Assembly: GCA_900074885.1 (NCBI GenBank)
Contig: FJUW01000016.1
Location: 785,219-849,218, forward strand
DNA: 64,000 nucleotides
Direction of reading: 5' to 3'
Origin: Rhynchosporium graminicola
Lineage: Eukaryota > Ascomycota > Leotiomycetes > Helotiales > Ploettnerulaceae
How positions within the stretch are numbered: the stretch's first letter is position 1; each line of letters starts with the position of its first letter. Made by a program: the position numbers and the translations under genes. This document shows, piece after piece, positions 49,579 through 60,333 of the stretch. Under the pieces are notes generated by a model. The model worked only from the letters and a program-made list of their open reading frames with translations. It was not told the DNA's origin and made no database searches.

Positions 49579-50109
49579 ACATGAGGCACTTTGTATAAAA
49601 GATCATGTAGAAATATGGGTTCTTGTATCAAAATCAGCAATATCAATTTGTCAGAGTATCATTGTAGTCAATCACTTCATGAAACATTATTTGGTCCACG
49701 CTTTTGAATAGTACACAATTATCGGGTTTCTGAGGGTTCGACTTACTCCTGGCACTCTCGATCTCGCAATTTGTCTTGTTGCAATACGTTTCTTTCGTGA
49801 GATAGACGACCTTCGTGGTCATGGATTCCGTTATTACTTTATTAAAGTCGTTCATTCATGAAAGCTCATGTATCGGATGACTACTATTGCAATGCCTATT
49901 CTTTCTCCGCATTCTTTGCGGAATCCGGTCAGATCCAGGCGCTGCACACAGTTTTCAAACTCGAAACTCGCCGCCAACTGATCCAGCTCTCGAAGCTCTT
50001 CCTTGGAATAGTCCGCCATTTTATAAGCGAGATACTGTAAAGAGATAGCGGACACTCCCGAATCGCTTTGTTGGTATCCCACAACAGCGAAGGGTACCTC
50101 TTATTTTCA
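49579..50109. other. Intergenic region downstream of uL15m
   Basis: Contains two short minus-strand frames (50,082-49,852 and 49,855-49,643) that overlap by four bases. The first includes a charged segment (MADYSKEELRELDQL) but has no domain that I recognise. They may be chance or gene relics. The right end probably includes the eroded N terminus of the transporter pseudogene. Confidence 0.4.
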
Positions 50110-51757
50110 GTGCTATTTCGATACCACTTACAGAGGCAGCAACCTAGCTCAATCCGTGAGACTATTCAGGGGCACGGAAGTGTGCTCTGGTGCATATTTT
50201 TCTTCGCTCATGAGCGTGATTGGATGGTGTGTACTCTTGTCGAAAAGTAAAGACGATCCTAACTGGTCCAAGGGGTTTCATTCTCAAGTTAATAATGCCA
50301 TGATTTCTGTCCCAGATTTCCGCAGGACTTTCGGGTAATTATTCGGAGATCAGTCTGCTGGTATACGAGGTGCCTTGGGTACAGGCGTGATCATCTGCTG
50401 TGGTGACATTTTCGGAGAGTGGTTCTCTTTGACAGGGCCAACTTTCCTTGTTAACAAGTTTGATCCCCGGTGTTGGTCATGCGTCTCACTCAACCATTGG
50501 GCTACTTTCTGCTCAGAGGCAAGTCATTGGTGTACTTCTTGCATGTCCAAAGTCTGAATTGCTGGTATGAAGGATATCGCTCATCTTCCTACGTGGAAAC
50601 ACAACAGCTGGGATCAACTTGGGCATAGTATTTGGCCAACTTCTTTCGAAAGCTGCTGTCAAAGAATAGACAGATGGGCATAACGACCTCCTTTCGCGTT
50701 GCAGCTTGTGTTCATTGGTACGTCATCTCTATCTTCGCAAGTTGAAGCTAATGGACTGAAAAATATCTCTTCTTTGGGGGCTTCCATCGGCTCCTGAAGC
50801 AACACGATACCTTGTCCGAAAGGGCAAACACGAAAAGGCAGCCAAATTGTACACTCACGAGCCGAACATCGAAGCTTCAGTCGCATCTATCGGACAGCTG
50901 TGGATATTGAATTCAAGAAGGCAAGGGAACATGGACGATATTGCTTCCGAGAAGCCGACTTACTCCGTACTGGTATATCTACCGGTGTCTTCGCTGTCAA
51001 AACCTCGTCAGTATCATCTTCGTCTTAGGCTTTAGTGGTCACTTCTTCCAGTTCGCCGGATTGTCAGCCAACAGATCTTTCATTATGGTAGTTGAAGCCA
51101 CTGCATGTGGCATTCTCGGCAACCTTATGTCTTAGTTCGTCATGAACAATCACGGGCACAGAGAGGTCTTGGTGTAATGGATCGCGGTGTCAAACTCGGT
51201 CCTCTTTCTTATCGGAAAGATGGATGGCATTTCATCAGACGGACTCAAATGTTACGTATCGGGAAAATCCTCTCTCTCTCTCTCTCTTTGCAATGTCCCA
51301 AAATATCCTTGCGATATGATACGCAATGTATCGACACTTTCTTTCAAGATGTCTTATCCGTCTTTGGACGATGCTGATCCTTATTGCGTATGGGTACAAG
51401 TTGCACTTACAGTCATAAAAGCTTTTATTTACTTCCTTGGGATCGGGGCTATGGCATTCGTTCTTCTAGGAGAGGTTTTAGTACCCAGGTTGAAGCAAAG
51501 ACAATGGACCTGGCAGCAGTCACACAAACTGTGTTCGGCATCGCCATGAATCTTTCCATGCCGTATATGCACAATCGAATGTTGGAAACATGGAAGACAA
51601 AGTAGGTTTTGTATTCGGATGTCTAGGTATGATTGGCAGCTGGTTTTATGTACCTGCACGGAAGGGCTAGACCTTCGCAGTAGTTGATACGCTGTTCCAG
51701 GCCAAAGTATCACTCCGAGCGATGGGCAAATTCAAGACTGTACAAGTAGATGTATAA
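50110..51757 (+). pseudogene. MFS sugar (alpha-glucoside/maltose-type) transporter pseudogene
   Basis: The ancestor was a 12-helix plasma-membrane sugar/H+ symporter. Fragments appear in order but in shifting frames: IRETIQGHGSVLWCIFFSLM (helix 1, about 50,150), GTGVIIC near 50,380, the central-loop sugar-porter block EATRYLVRKGKHEKAAKLY (about 50,795-50,850), FFQFAGLSANRSF and ACGILGNLMS (about 51,045-51,130, with TAG where Trp is normal), FVMNNHGHREVLV, VIKAFIYFLGIGAMAFVLLGE (about 51,410-51,475), AKTMDLAAVTQTVFGIAMNL and KVGFVFGCLGMIGSWF, ending TAA at 51,755. At least six frameshifts or stops separate them. A CT-dinucleotide run at 51,269-51,288 lies inside one break. It is clearly dead. 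Confidence 0.85.
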
Positions 51758-52321
51758 ACGAAGCTTTTGAAGATAGTGTTGAAAAGGAGTACAATTCTAC
51801 GACTCATATATTAGCAGGTGTAGGAGACATGAGTCTGTGTAATGGGTATTGTGAGGTTTCTTCAGAATGTAGATACGTTTTCTCAGCATTCGCAACTTGT
51901 GCGTCTGAGTGAGCTGGGATAACGTCAAGTTACTCATCATGAGAAGGAAAGTAATGAAAATATGGAATGTCTTACATAGTAAGAAATCAATCATCGAAGA
52001 CACGACAATATTTTAAACACAACTTGTGGCATTAATAAAATCATGTGCCAGGATAAAGCTGGACAGAGAAGCAACCACGATGTTCTCGACTCAGGTATTC
52101 GGTGAGCTCACTGACATAATTTAATTGACGAAATTGAAGATGTGGTAGCATGGGGGATTAGGTGCAGAAGAAGGAAACGAGAAAAGAAAGAAGCACGGGC
52201 TCCAAATGGATTTAGCGCTTCGGCTCCTCGCGTCAGCCCGGCCCGAATTCACCTCAAGCCGGCGAGGCTCCGCGACAGCAACTTACCCCTCCAACCAGTT
52301 CACTTTTGTCAAAGCACAATC
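51758..52321. promoter_or_regulatory. Intergenic/5' region of the 116-aa protein gene
   Basis: 3' flank of the transporter pseudogene, then the 5' leader of the next gene. The segment 52,160-52,321 is C-rich and purine-rich without an obvious TATA box. No gene seen. Confidence 0.4.
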
Positions 52322-52742
52322 ATGGTAAGTAATCACTACTCTGAATTCATTGTTCTAATACCTTCGCTTGTAAAACACTGACCCCGAGCTACAGTCTAAA
52401 GATTCAAGCTATACATACGTACACTTCAACCGTCCACGAGACGCCGACCTCTTCGAGGACTTCTGCAAAGACAAACTCCCAGACGACGAGATCTATGTGC
52501 CGCCGCACCATCAACCCATCAATCCAGAGGACGAGGATGATGTAGTTCCCGATCAGCACGCGGCGTTTGGTATTCAGCGTGCTACGCAGAAGACGAAGGA
52601 GGCAGCTTGGAAGGACTTGGGACTTGCGGAATTGATGAGGAAGGGTCCTGGTCCTAAGGGTGCTGGTGGAAGTGCGATTGGAGATGTTGGACCACGGGAT
52701 ACGGGCATTTTCAAGCCGGGAAGTAAGAGTTTGCCTAGGTAA
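52322..52742 (+). CDS. Unknown small acidic protein (116 aa)
   Basis: The first exon is the ATG alone (52,322-52,324). A 70-bp GT-AG intron (52,325-52,394) separates it from exon 2 (52,395-52,742), giving M-SKDSSYTYVHFNRPRDADL to ...GSKSLPR and 116 aa. The protein is soluble, with an acidic front half (LFEDFCKDKLPDDE, EDEDDVVPDQ), a basic helix (RATQKTKEAAWKDLGLAELM) and a Gly/Pro-rich tail (KGPGPKGAGG). No signal peptide or membrane segment is visible. Codon use is like that of its neighbours. I do not recognise the family. The alternative without splicing would start in the middle of exon 2 at ATG 52,497 and lose the conserved-looking front, so the spliced model is preferred. Confidence 0.68.
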
Positions 52743-53030
52743 TGGATGGATTGGGGATTGGGATTGAAACTTTGTTGGACTTTGTTTGGATTTATGAGAT
52801 AATTGTACGAGGCTTGTCTATGGGGCTGTAAGGTTGTTTGATACCCTGTTTGAGCATACGGAATGGCGTACTTGTCAGTATTACAAAGATCGGAAGTTTT
52901 GTCTTCTTCCACATCAAATCTTCATACATTTCTAAACGCATATGTCCACTCCAATATACTCCACGAATGCCCAATACGCCGCCCAAATGACCTATGACTC
53001 CCTTCCCACCATTTCAGCCCATCTGTAGTT

Positions 53031-53826
53031 TCATTTCCCCCCACCCAGATATGCCTCTCTCTCTACAACCTCCGGCTGAAACTTGACCAAGAACACCGTC
53101 TTTCCAGGCCACAACTCACCCTCCTCTCCCTTCCCAACACTATGCGCCGTAACTCTCGCTGGAAATCCCGCTCCATCACATGCCCCTTCCACAATACCCG
53201 CGACGAAAGCTGCGCAGTTTAACTGGTTCATCTCTTTCGGCACGCTGATATACTGGTTGACGACCGGCTCGTTGTCCGAGATCATGTACTCCTCTGGGGT
53301 TTCTGGATTCGAAGATTTCTCGAGCGCGTCGGCAGGGCGGGAGAACAGGTGGCGCCAGAGGACGGTGGTGATGAATTGCAGGAGGGCGATTATGTTGAGC
53401 GGGCGGGTTTGGGTTCGTGGTGGTTCGCGGTAGAGGAGCATGTCGAGGAGTTTAAGACCTATTGGATGGCCTTGTACATTCAACCTAATCCGAAGTATTC
53501 ACATTTAGCAATAGCGCTCCTCGAGATATCAAGATCAGCCTGCTGGTTCTTGTACTGCAAGTCAAGTCCCGAGAAGCGCAAAGTGAACGGCAGACACACC
53601 TCTTCTCCAGATCCTGAATCCCAGTAACGCGCTTCTGCGCATAGCTCACCATCTCCCCGAATAGATAGGCAAAGCTCGCCTGGCTGAGCTCTTGCGTCCG
53701 GCTGCGATTCAGTGGCCGGTGGTAGATGGTCTTCCCATTTGAAGGGTAGCGGAGGCCTGGGGGTGGGCCTCTTGTATGGGAATTCTGGCTTGCGAGTGGT
53801 GGCTTTACGGGCTGAGAGGCTGCCAT
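53031..53826 (-). CDS. trs31: TRAPP complex subunit Trs31 (TRAPPC5)
   Basis: Core subunit of the TRAPP tethering complexes, which act as exchange factors for the Rab GTPase Ypt1 in ER-to-Golgi and Golgi traffic. Exon 1 (53,826-53,600) and exon 2 (53,484-53,031) join over a 115-bp GT-AG intron and give 226 aa. After a Pro/Ser-rich start, the Bet3/Trs31 fold begins at about residue 43 (LSQASFAYLFGEMVSYAQ). It continues with LDMLLYREPPRTQTRPLNII, a TVLWRHLFSRPADALEKS segment, EPVVNQYISVPKEMNQLNCA and the FVAGIVEG...GFPARVTAH block, which are hallmark Trs31 segments. It converges with the 116-aa protein gene, with 288 bp between the ends. Confidence 0.93.
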
Positions 53827-54209
53827 TTTGCTTGAATTGGCGAGGCGATCATATGTGACATTGACCTAGACAGTGATATGCGTGCTGGAACATACGTCGT
53901 AGAGTTTGTGTTGCGTGGTGGGAGAGGATTCGTCCGAGGGAGCTTGAGCTTCTTGAAGCGAGGTCTAATCTCGATGATCAAATGATGCATTATTTTGGAA
54001 TGTTTGTTTACTTGCTTATTATTCTATGAGCTTAAAATGAAGAATACATTCTATCTTATTTGACTTGTAATTTCCCGATCCGTTCCCATTGATCTCATTT
54101 CTAATCATCCGGATGCTCAGAAAGGTTGTTTTTACTATGCTGAGAACCACGACGAACTGTGTGGCTGATTGTGCTAATCCCCCTCCCGCCAGCTGTCACA
54201 TTTCACGCT
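53827..54209. other. Intergenic region between Trs31 and the CRAL-TRIO gene
   Basis: About 380 bp holding the promoter of Trs31 (minus strand) and the 3' end of the CRAL-TRIO gene. No gene or distinct element seen. Confidence 0.4.
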
Positions 54210-55433
54210 TTATGCAACAGTTGTAGATGCCTCAGGAGTGCCGGCAACGGGCTCTGGAAGTGTAGCTGGAGCGGTCTTCTCTTCAGTAACTTCAGCTACC
54301 ATCGAACCAATACTCGGAGTATTGCCGCCCTTGATGTAGTTCTCACTCTCGCCGTAGTGTTTCCCCCCCTTAACCCAACGCTCATGTTGCTCCTTGTGCT
54401 TCTCCTCGCATAGCTTCATCAGAGCAGGCCAGTAAGCCTCGTGATCGTATTCAAAGTCCAGGTCACCATAGAACTCGTTCCACAACTGCTGTGGAGGAAC
54501 ATGCTTTCTCATATCCTCATTGAACACGAGCTTTTGGCGAGTAAGAGGATCAATGAATGGCGTGATGAGCTTGTAAAACACTGTGACAACCCACGGAACT
54601 ATCTACATGTAAGTACAGCTCATGATTTTGCATGACGTAGACTTACTGTTGATGATCAATGCCCTCCCAAGTCTTTCAGGGTAATGAGTTTGGAGAATGC
54701 TCAAAACCTCCTTACCTTGACTAAGACCGGGTCCGGCGTGTGACTTAGTCTTGCTGGATTTGTGGTGGATCAAAAGAGCCATCGTTTCCTGACCAGGAAC
54801 CATAAGATTGATCACTCGCTCAATCATGAACACTAAGTGCTGGACCTGTTTTGGACTTGGCTCTGTATTCTGTCTTCCTGGGTTGAGATAAAGGCACGGT
54901 CGGGCCTGAATGTCAAACCCCAAAATAATCTGCTTGCCAGTTTCATTCTCCGGGGAGATGTAATCACCTGTGAGTTCCCCAACTCCATATTCCCTCCTCC
55001 ATGTCAACGTGCCAAGCAGCCGCTTCGCAGCTTCAGCTGTCACCCATTTTGTAGCTCGCAGATATCGAAGTAGACATTCCTTCGTCAACCACATGATCTC
55101 GTCCTCTGTAACTGGACCCTCCTTTCCCTTCGTGGATGGAATATCCTTCCATGACTTGACAGTTACTAACAAGGCTTCGTACTTCTCTTGTTGCTCTGGG
55201 GTAAGTTCGGTAAGAGCCGATGGGATGGCTGTCTCGACTGGATCAACAATTGGAGTCTTCAGTACACCATCTTGCTTCTCGCGGAGCGTGGCTGCAAAGG
55301 ATTTTTCTCTCGAGGCTTCGCGGGTGTTTTGGGTTGGTGGGGGTGCCTCAGTAGTATTGGACTCGAGCTTGACCTCCTCAAGCCTCTTTTCAAGCTCTGG
55401 GGCTTCCCCTGATACGGGCGCGGCTGTGGCCAT
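54210..55433 (-). CDS. CRAL-TRIO (Sec14-like) phosphatidylinositol transfer protein, PDR16/PDR17 type
   Basis: A cytosolic lipid-exchange protein that binds phosphatidylinositol in a hydrophobic pocket. PDR16/PDR17 relatives affect sterol and phosphatidylserine metabolism and azole tolerance. Exons 55,433-54,647 and 54,598-54,210 join across a 48-bp GT-AG intron and give 391 aa. An acidic, Glu/Pro-rich N terminus (1-80) precedes the CRAL-TRIO N domain (LLRYLRATKWVTAEAAKRLL, about 123-142). The lipid-binding domain follows: GFDIQARPCLYLNPGRQNT, then HLVFMIERVINLM, the LQTHYPERLGRALIIN segment at the junction, and FYKLITPFIDPLTRQKLVFN. The joined exons read IIN-IPWVV, as expected for the family. 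The C-terminal tail (about 340-391) is variable and Thr/Glu/Pro-rich. Confidence 0.9.
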
Positions 55434-56781
55434 CTTTCGGGATATTCTCAGGACTGAGGTTTTGTCTGGGAATCTGCAGTATGTTCAGATTTAATTGGAT
55501 TTCTGTAGTGACAAGAGAGGATTCCTTTTGAGAGTCGCAAAGGTACTTATTTATTAGGGAGCCCTTTCCTGTCAGGCAACTTAAATCGTAGACGAGGCTG
55601 AAGGTTTGATGACCAGCAGCAAGGATCTCGCTAATGACCCCTGAAAAGCCGCGAAAGGATTTGTTCCGCAGATGTTCTCTAGATTACGAAATGGAGTCCT
55701 TTTGCGTTTAGATGTCTGCTAGATCGCGGTTCTCGCACATCAGTACACAGGCAGTGAATGCTGCTCTGTGTCTTGAAATTTTGAAAGTCACTTCGCTGAA
55801 AGCTTTTCAATTACAATATGACCTTATGTCTTTTCAGCTGTCGCAATCAAGTGAGTAATTTGCTTTCGCTCCTTCCGAGCGCTCCGGTGCGCTGAGCGCT
55901 GTCGGTGCCACAGGTACATTACAATACGAGCCCTGGATGCCGTCGGATCGGGTCATAGTTGCATTGATAACAGTAAAGGACCTCTCGCGTTGCTTCATTC
56001 CTCCTCAGGATCCACGTCTGGAGTTTCGATCTTTGTAAATATCAGAGGATGCCCAAAATGTACTCCACAGTATGTCTACTGATGTTGATGTGTAGAGCAT
56101 GTGGCCTCCTCGTCCCCCTCAAATTTCCATTCTTTGTGGATTGTGCATCAAGTATTGCTTGTACAATCCGTTCGCCTTCACCCAATCTTTCCCCTGCTTC
56201 ATCAAACAATTGCTCTCAGTTTACGGACTGATTGGAGCGGGTGGGGTGAAGTAGATGGAGAATATCTTTAACCCAAACCACCTTGCACAAAGAGTCTCAA
56301 CTCCCAATGAAACAGCAAACCTCAAGATCTGATAGATGGTATATTGAGATTCGTCTAGAGATACGCATAACTCGACTGTGTCTATAGATTGTTATGGATT
56401 TCATGATTGCTGACATATACTTCGCTTAGTCTTGATTGAACTTCTGGGACGACACAGATGATAGACAGCCAGAATTTGACATCAAGCACTTGCAGGTTAT
56501 AGAGAAAAGATCTGGAAAGAATTGTATTCTCATTATGCCAGGACCCATCATTGGAATAAAGCATATTTGAATACTTCATCAAGACCTTTCCAAAATCTCT
56601 TACACTCCCTATTCACTTTTCTGGGCTCCAATATACGCACACCATTGACCCTCCATGACTTTAATTCTTTTTAGATCTATGAATCTTCTATATAACCCCA
56701 ACCGCCATCTCCGTCTCTTCTCATTCCCCATAGACCAGATTCCTACTTCCAAGAAGTACTCAAGCCTGCGCGCAACACAAG
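55434..56781. other. Intergenic region, 1.3 kb
   Basis: Divergent promoter region between the CRAL-TRIO gene and the His/Cys-rich gene. Only chance-size frames (about 60 codons). A GC-rich near-palindrome (GAGCGCTCCGGTGCGCTGAGCGC) sits at about 55,878-55,900. No gene recognised. Confidence 0.45.
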
Positions 56782-57612
56782 ATGACGCAGCGCCACCAAA
56801 ACTGCCACTGTCCACAATGCCTTCGCCAGCAACGTTACTCCTACGCCTGCCCATCTGGCTCCTCGCCATCGTGTCACAACGATCCTTATCTCTACAAGCA
56901 CATTGGCAGTCCTCATCACCATCTCTGTACCCATCATGATCAGATCTCAAGACACTGCCTCAACGCTCCTCATCTCTCTCATGATAATCACTATCCGATC
57001 AAACTCCCACATCCTCGGGAGACATATAGACAGCAACACGACGACCGAGCGCAGTATGAAGAGGATCAGTGTCCAGTTCCTTGTCCGTTCTACCATGACC
57101 AGCATTACCAAGCCCAGCACGAGAATAACGCTAACGCATCACCGATATCACCGCCTGCTGCCGCGTCGCCCGTTCGAGTCGTAGCAGCAGGACGAGACGG
57201 CGGTGTATTATCGCCTCAACACCCTTCACGAACTCGTTTTCCACATCATCTAAAGAGAGATGACCAGCGACCGAGCAAACCTGCTTCACCAGGCGCTCTG
57301 AGCCAGAATCAAAACCAGAATCAGACCGCGCATAGGGAAACAGAGAGAGAAGCACCTGCATGGAGACCCAGACCAAGTAAGATGGGCTGGTTCGTGCACG
57401 GATTCATCTTCCCTCTGCGACCATCGCGTAGGAGAGGGCAGCAGCGTGCGGGAGACGAAGGGAGTGAGTTCCACGGCCATGAACAGCGTGAATATGGACG
57501 TGAATATGGTTATGGGAGTCGAGGTAGGCGCAGGAACACGAGAGTCGTAAGAGAGCAAAGGGATGGTGGAGGTCGACGGGAGGGAGTGTGGTGGAGAGTT
57601 TGGGGGCTGTGA
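56782..57612 (+). CDS. Unknown His/Cys-rich, Arg-rich protein (276 aa)
   Basis: A single uninterrupted frame of 276 codons with no intron. The N-terminal half is rich in His, Cys, Gln and Tyr (HQNCHCPQCLRQQRYSYAC, then CPSGSSPSCH, HHHLCTHHD and PVPCPF), spaced in a way that could bind metal but matching no zinc-finger signature that I know. The middle is Ser/Pro-rich. After a short hydrophobic patch (MGWFVHGFIFPL, about 201-212) the C terminus is Arg/Gly-rich (RRRGQQRAG, YGSRGRRRNTR). No signal peptide. The overlapping minus-strand frames look like shadows. It may be a lineage-specific gene, and I cannot exclude a non-coding frame of low complexity. Confidence 0.5.
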   Translation: MTQRHQNCHCPQCLRQQRYSYACPSGSSPSCHNDPYLYKHIGSPHHHLCTHHDQISRHCLNAPHLSHDNHYPIKLPHPRETYRQQHDDRAQYEEDQCPVPCPFYHDQHYQAQHENNANASPISPPAAASPVRVVAAGRDGGVLSPQHPSRTRFPHHLKRDDQRPSKPASPGALSQNQNQNQTAHRETEREAPAWRPRPSKMGWFVHGFIFPLRPSRRRGQQRAGDEGSEFHGHEQREYGREYGYGSRGRRRNTRVVREQRDGGGRREGVWWRVWGL

Positions 57613-57989
57613 AGGAAAGGCAAATAATGAGATATGAGGATTTGTGGGATCGTGCTGAGATTGGTTAGGGCTTGAGGGATTCGGGATACGGGTTGTGTTG
57701 CTGTTATTGATATTTCTGGGTGGGCTCGCTTATTTGTTTTTGAATTTTGGCTGGATCCATGTTCAAATTGGGACCTGATTATGACGGCAGCGAAGCCAAA
57801 ATCCAAGAATTCTTGGTATAAAGGATTGAAGTCTTCTTCGCATGTGTAACTCCTTACTTTATCTTGCTTTTCTTCTATTGTACAAAATATCTGCCCGTTT
57901 TCCGTGCTATAAAGTATTGTACAAGTCTTCTGGTACCATCCTACATCGACGCATGCACATCCCATATTGTTCTACAATGCGGAAAATGA
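57613..57989. other. Intergenic region between two convergent genes
   Basis: 3' flanks of the His/Cys-rich frame (plus) and of MPP alpha (minus). No gene seen. Confidence 0.4.
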
Positions 57990-59778
57990 TCATCTCCTGC
58001 CTAACTTCCATCTATCGATTCTATCCTGAATCTGCGCCCACTGGAACGGCCTGCGTGTGATGCCCTCCTCTTCACCTTCCTGCAACACCACCGTCGGCGA
58101 ACCACTTCCCCTTCCAGGATTATCGACTAAACCACCGACCACTATCCTCGCTACTCTTCGAAGATCCTCAACAGTCAGCTCTTCGATCTTCCTACACATC
58201 TCCCTCACGCCGACCTTCCGGCCATGCACCTGAACTTGTCGTCCTAGATCTTCAAGCTCTATCATCCTACTCTCAAGATTCATCAGCAGACTCGATCGTA
58301 ACTGGTTCTTCGCCCTGTTGACTTCCGCCGTCTGTAGCGAAGCGTAACCGCTTTCCAGAGTAAGAGATTGCAGTTCCCGGCACATGACATCGAGCATATT
58401 GACGACGTGTGCGGGAGAACAGCTGGATGAGATGCCGAAGAGTCCAGAGTCGGTATAGGAGTGGTTGAAGGCGACGCAGGACTCTACCCAACCGTGTTGA
58501 TTCAGCACGTTGGTATAGAGGCGTGAATACATGCCTTTTCCTGGACCACCGGCGGAGAATGACCCTCCTCCACCGAGGAGAGTTTGTAGAGTGGCAAGTG
58601 CGTAAATATCGTCGGAGGATATGGGGAGAGCCTCGAATGCGAGGTGGATGTGAGAGAGAGGTGGTAGAGAGGCGTTAATTGGTGGTGGGAGGGATGGGAG
58701 GGATAAGAAGCCTCCTGTATATTGAGATGGTCGTAAAAGGTCAGAAGGTGTTGGTGCTAGGGTGCCTATTAGCTGTACAGAAGCGTTGTTTGTGGCTGTG
58801 GTGGAGAGGTTTTTGAAAAAGGGAATTCGTGAGAGGAGTTTCGATGGTTGTTGTGTAGGAGAAGGAGGCGATGAAGATCCAGATGATACTGCGCTATCAC
58901 TACCGCTTGCAGACGATTCAAAAGACGTCTCGGAACCAGTTGGTGATACAGCAGGAGCCTCTGATGTTGGCATATCTCCAAAATATTGCTTCGTGAGTCT
59001 CAGAGCTTCATCATGTTGGACGCCTGCAAATGCTACCACCATCCTCTCCGGCCTGAAAAATGTCGATCGATATGCATCCACAACGCTCTTATCGATTTCA
59101 GCGAGTCTTTCCTGAGGACACAATAACGGATTTCCCAATGTGTTGTCTTTGAATGCAGCCATATGTACCAATTCCGGCAAGATCAACTCCGGCTTCGACC
59201 ATATCTCCCCAATCTCATATGCAGCGGTTTCTAGTTGCTGCTTCACTTCCTCCTCCGTAATCAGAGGGTCTCGAATCGTCTCTGCGAGAAGGGCAAGCGT
59301 GGTTGGTACGGCAGAGTTGAAAGTTGCGGACTGGTACATCAGAGATTCCCTTGAGGAAGCGCAGTGTATATTTCCACCCAAACTTTCTAGCGATTCCAGC
59401 ATCTCGTCACTGGTCCGGTTCTTCGTAGATTTGAAAGCCAGCCTATCCATGATGTGACTCACACCTCTCAGGTATCCGTTTTCATATCGGGATCCTGCGT
59501 CGATAAATACACCGACTCCAGAGAAATGCCCAGGCAGGGCTTCTGTCGCAACCCGGATGCCATTTGGAAGAGTTGATATCTGGTCGAGCTCTGCTGGATC
59601 CTGTATAAAGTTAGTACTGCGGCCATGTTGGAACTGCTTCCGAGGACGTTACTTTTTGTATCCCTTCAACGACAGTAGCCAAACCTCTAGAGCAAAAAGA
59701 AGGAGAAACGCTGGGTAAAATCAATGGACGTTTAGGGAATGCGCGGTTGAGCGCTCTAGACGAAGAACATTTCAACAT
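57990..59778 (-). CDS. mas2: Mitochondrial processing peptidase alpha subunit
   Basis: Non-catalytic, substrate-recognising subunit of the matrix peptidase that removes presequences from imported proteins. Exon 1 (59,778-59,653) encodes a presequence (MLKCSSSRALNRAFPKRPLI...), exon 2 (59,600-57,990) the rest, over a 52-bp GT-AG intron; 578 aa. The M16 fold is clear (GSRYENGYLRGVSHIMDRLA). The zinc-binding HxxEH of the beta subunit is absent, as in alpha subunits: the position reads SHIMDRL. The glycine-rich loop GGGGSFSAGGPGKGM lies at about 385-399 and is diagnostic of MPP alpha. A Ser/Pro-rich insertion at about 260-295 separates the two M16 halves. The C terminus ends FQWAQIQDRIDRWKLGRR. 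Confidence 0.95.
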
Positions 59779-60314
59779 GATGAAGAAATGAACTACGATA
59801 TAAGCAATAATCAATTAGTTGTGTTGGGAACGGCGACACGATTGAAGTCTCCTTGATGCTTGACAAATTGTTCACTCAAAATACTCCCGCCTCGTCTCGC
59901 CTCGCCTCTCAGTCCGAGCTCGGCTGTTGCCGGAATCTGTCAGCCTTCTTTCTTGAGGCGAGGTCCAGTACATTTTAATACCTACCGTACTTCGGTATCC
60001 AATTGATTTGTCCTCTGGATGAAGTCGCGAACTACACAAATGGCTTTCTTGGTACATGGGGCTCTACAGTCCCTGCCTAGGTAGGTAGATCGGTAATCAC
60101 TTACCTATTCGTTACCTATCCTAGGGCTGGTTCAAGCTTTAATATACCTTGGGTACTTATACCTAGGTACATTACAGTATACAGGCAAACTAACATGCAT
60201 GTCACTCTAACCTTGGTCCTTGCCTTGTCTTGTCTTGACTTTCTGCCCGCCCTCCCTGCAATTTAGATCGCCAATGCCATAAGTAAACAAACAAATGATG
60301 GATCGAGCATCAAC

Positions 60315-60333
60315 CGTACGTACGTACGTACGT
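60315..60333. repeat. CGTA tetranucleotide microsatellite
   Basis: Nearly five copies of the self-complementary unit CGTA, so the tract can fold on itself. It lies in the divergent intergenic region. Confidence 0.92.

Noticed and set aside
49643..50082. Two overlapping minus-strand frames between uL15m and the transporter pseudogene
   Set aside because: Short, no recognised domain, no splice or start context beyond chance. Kept only as a note in the intergenic entry.
57286..57965. Minus-strand frames opposite and beyond the His/Cys-rich gene
   Set aside because: Shadows of the plus-strand frame or chance frames in AT-moderate intergenic sequence, without motifs.
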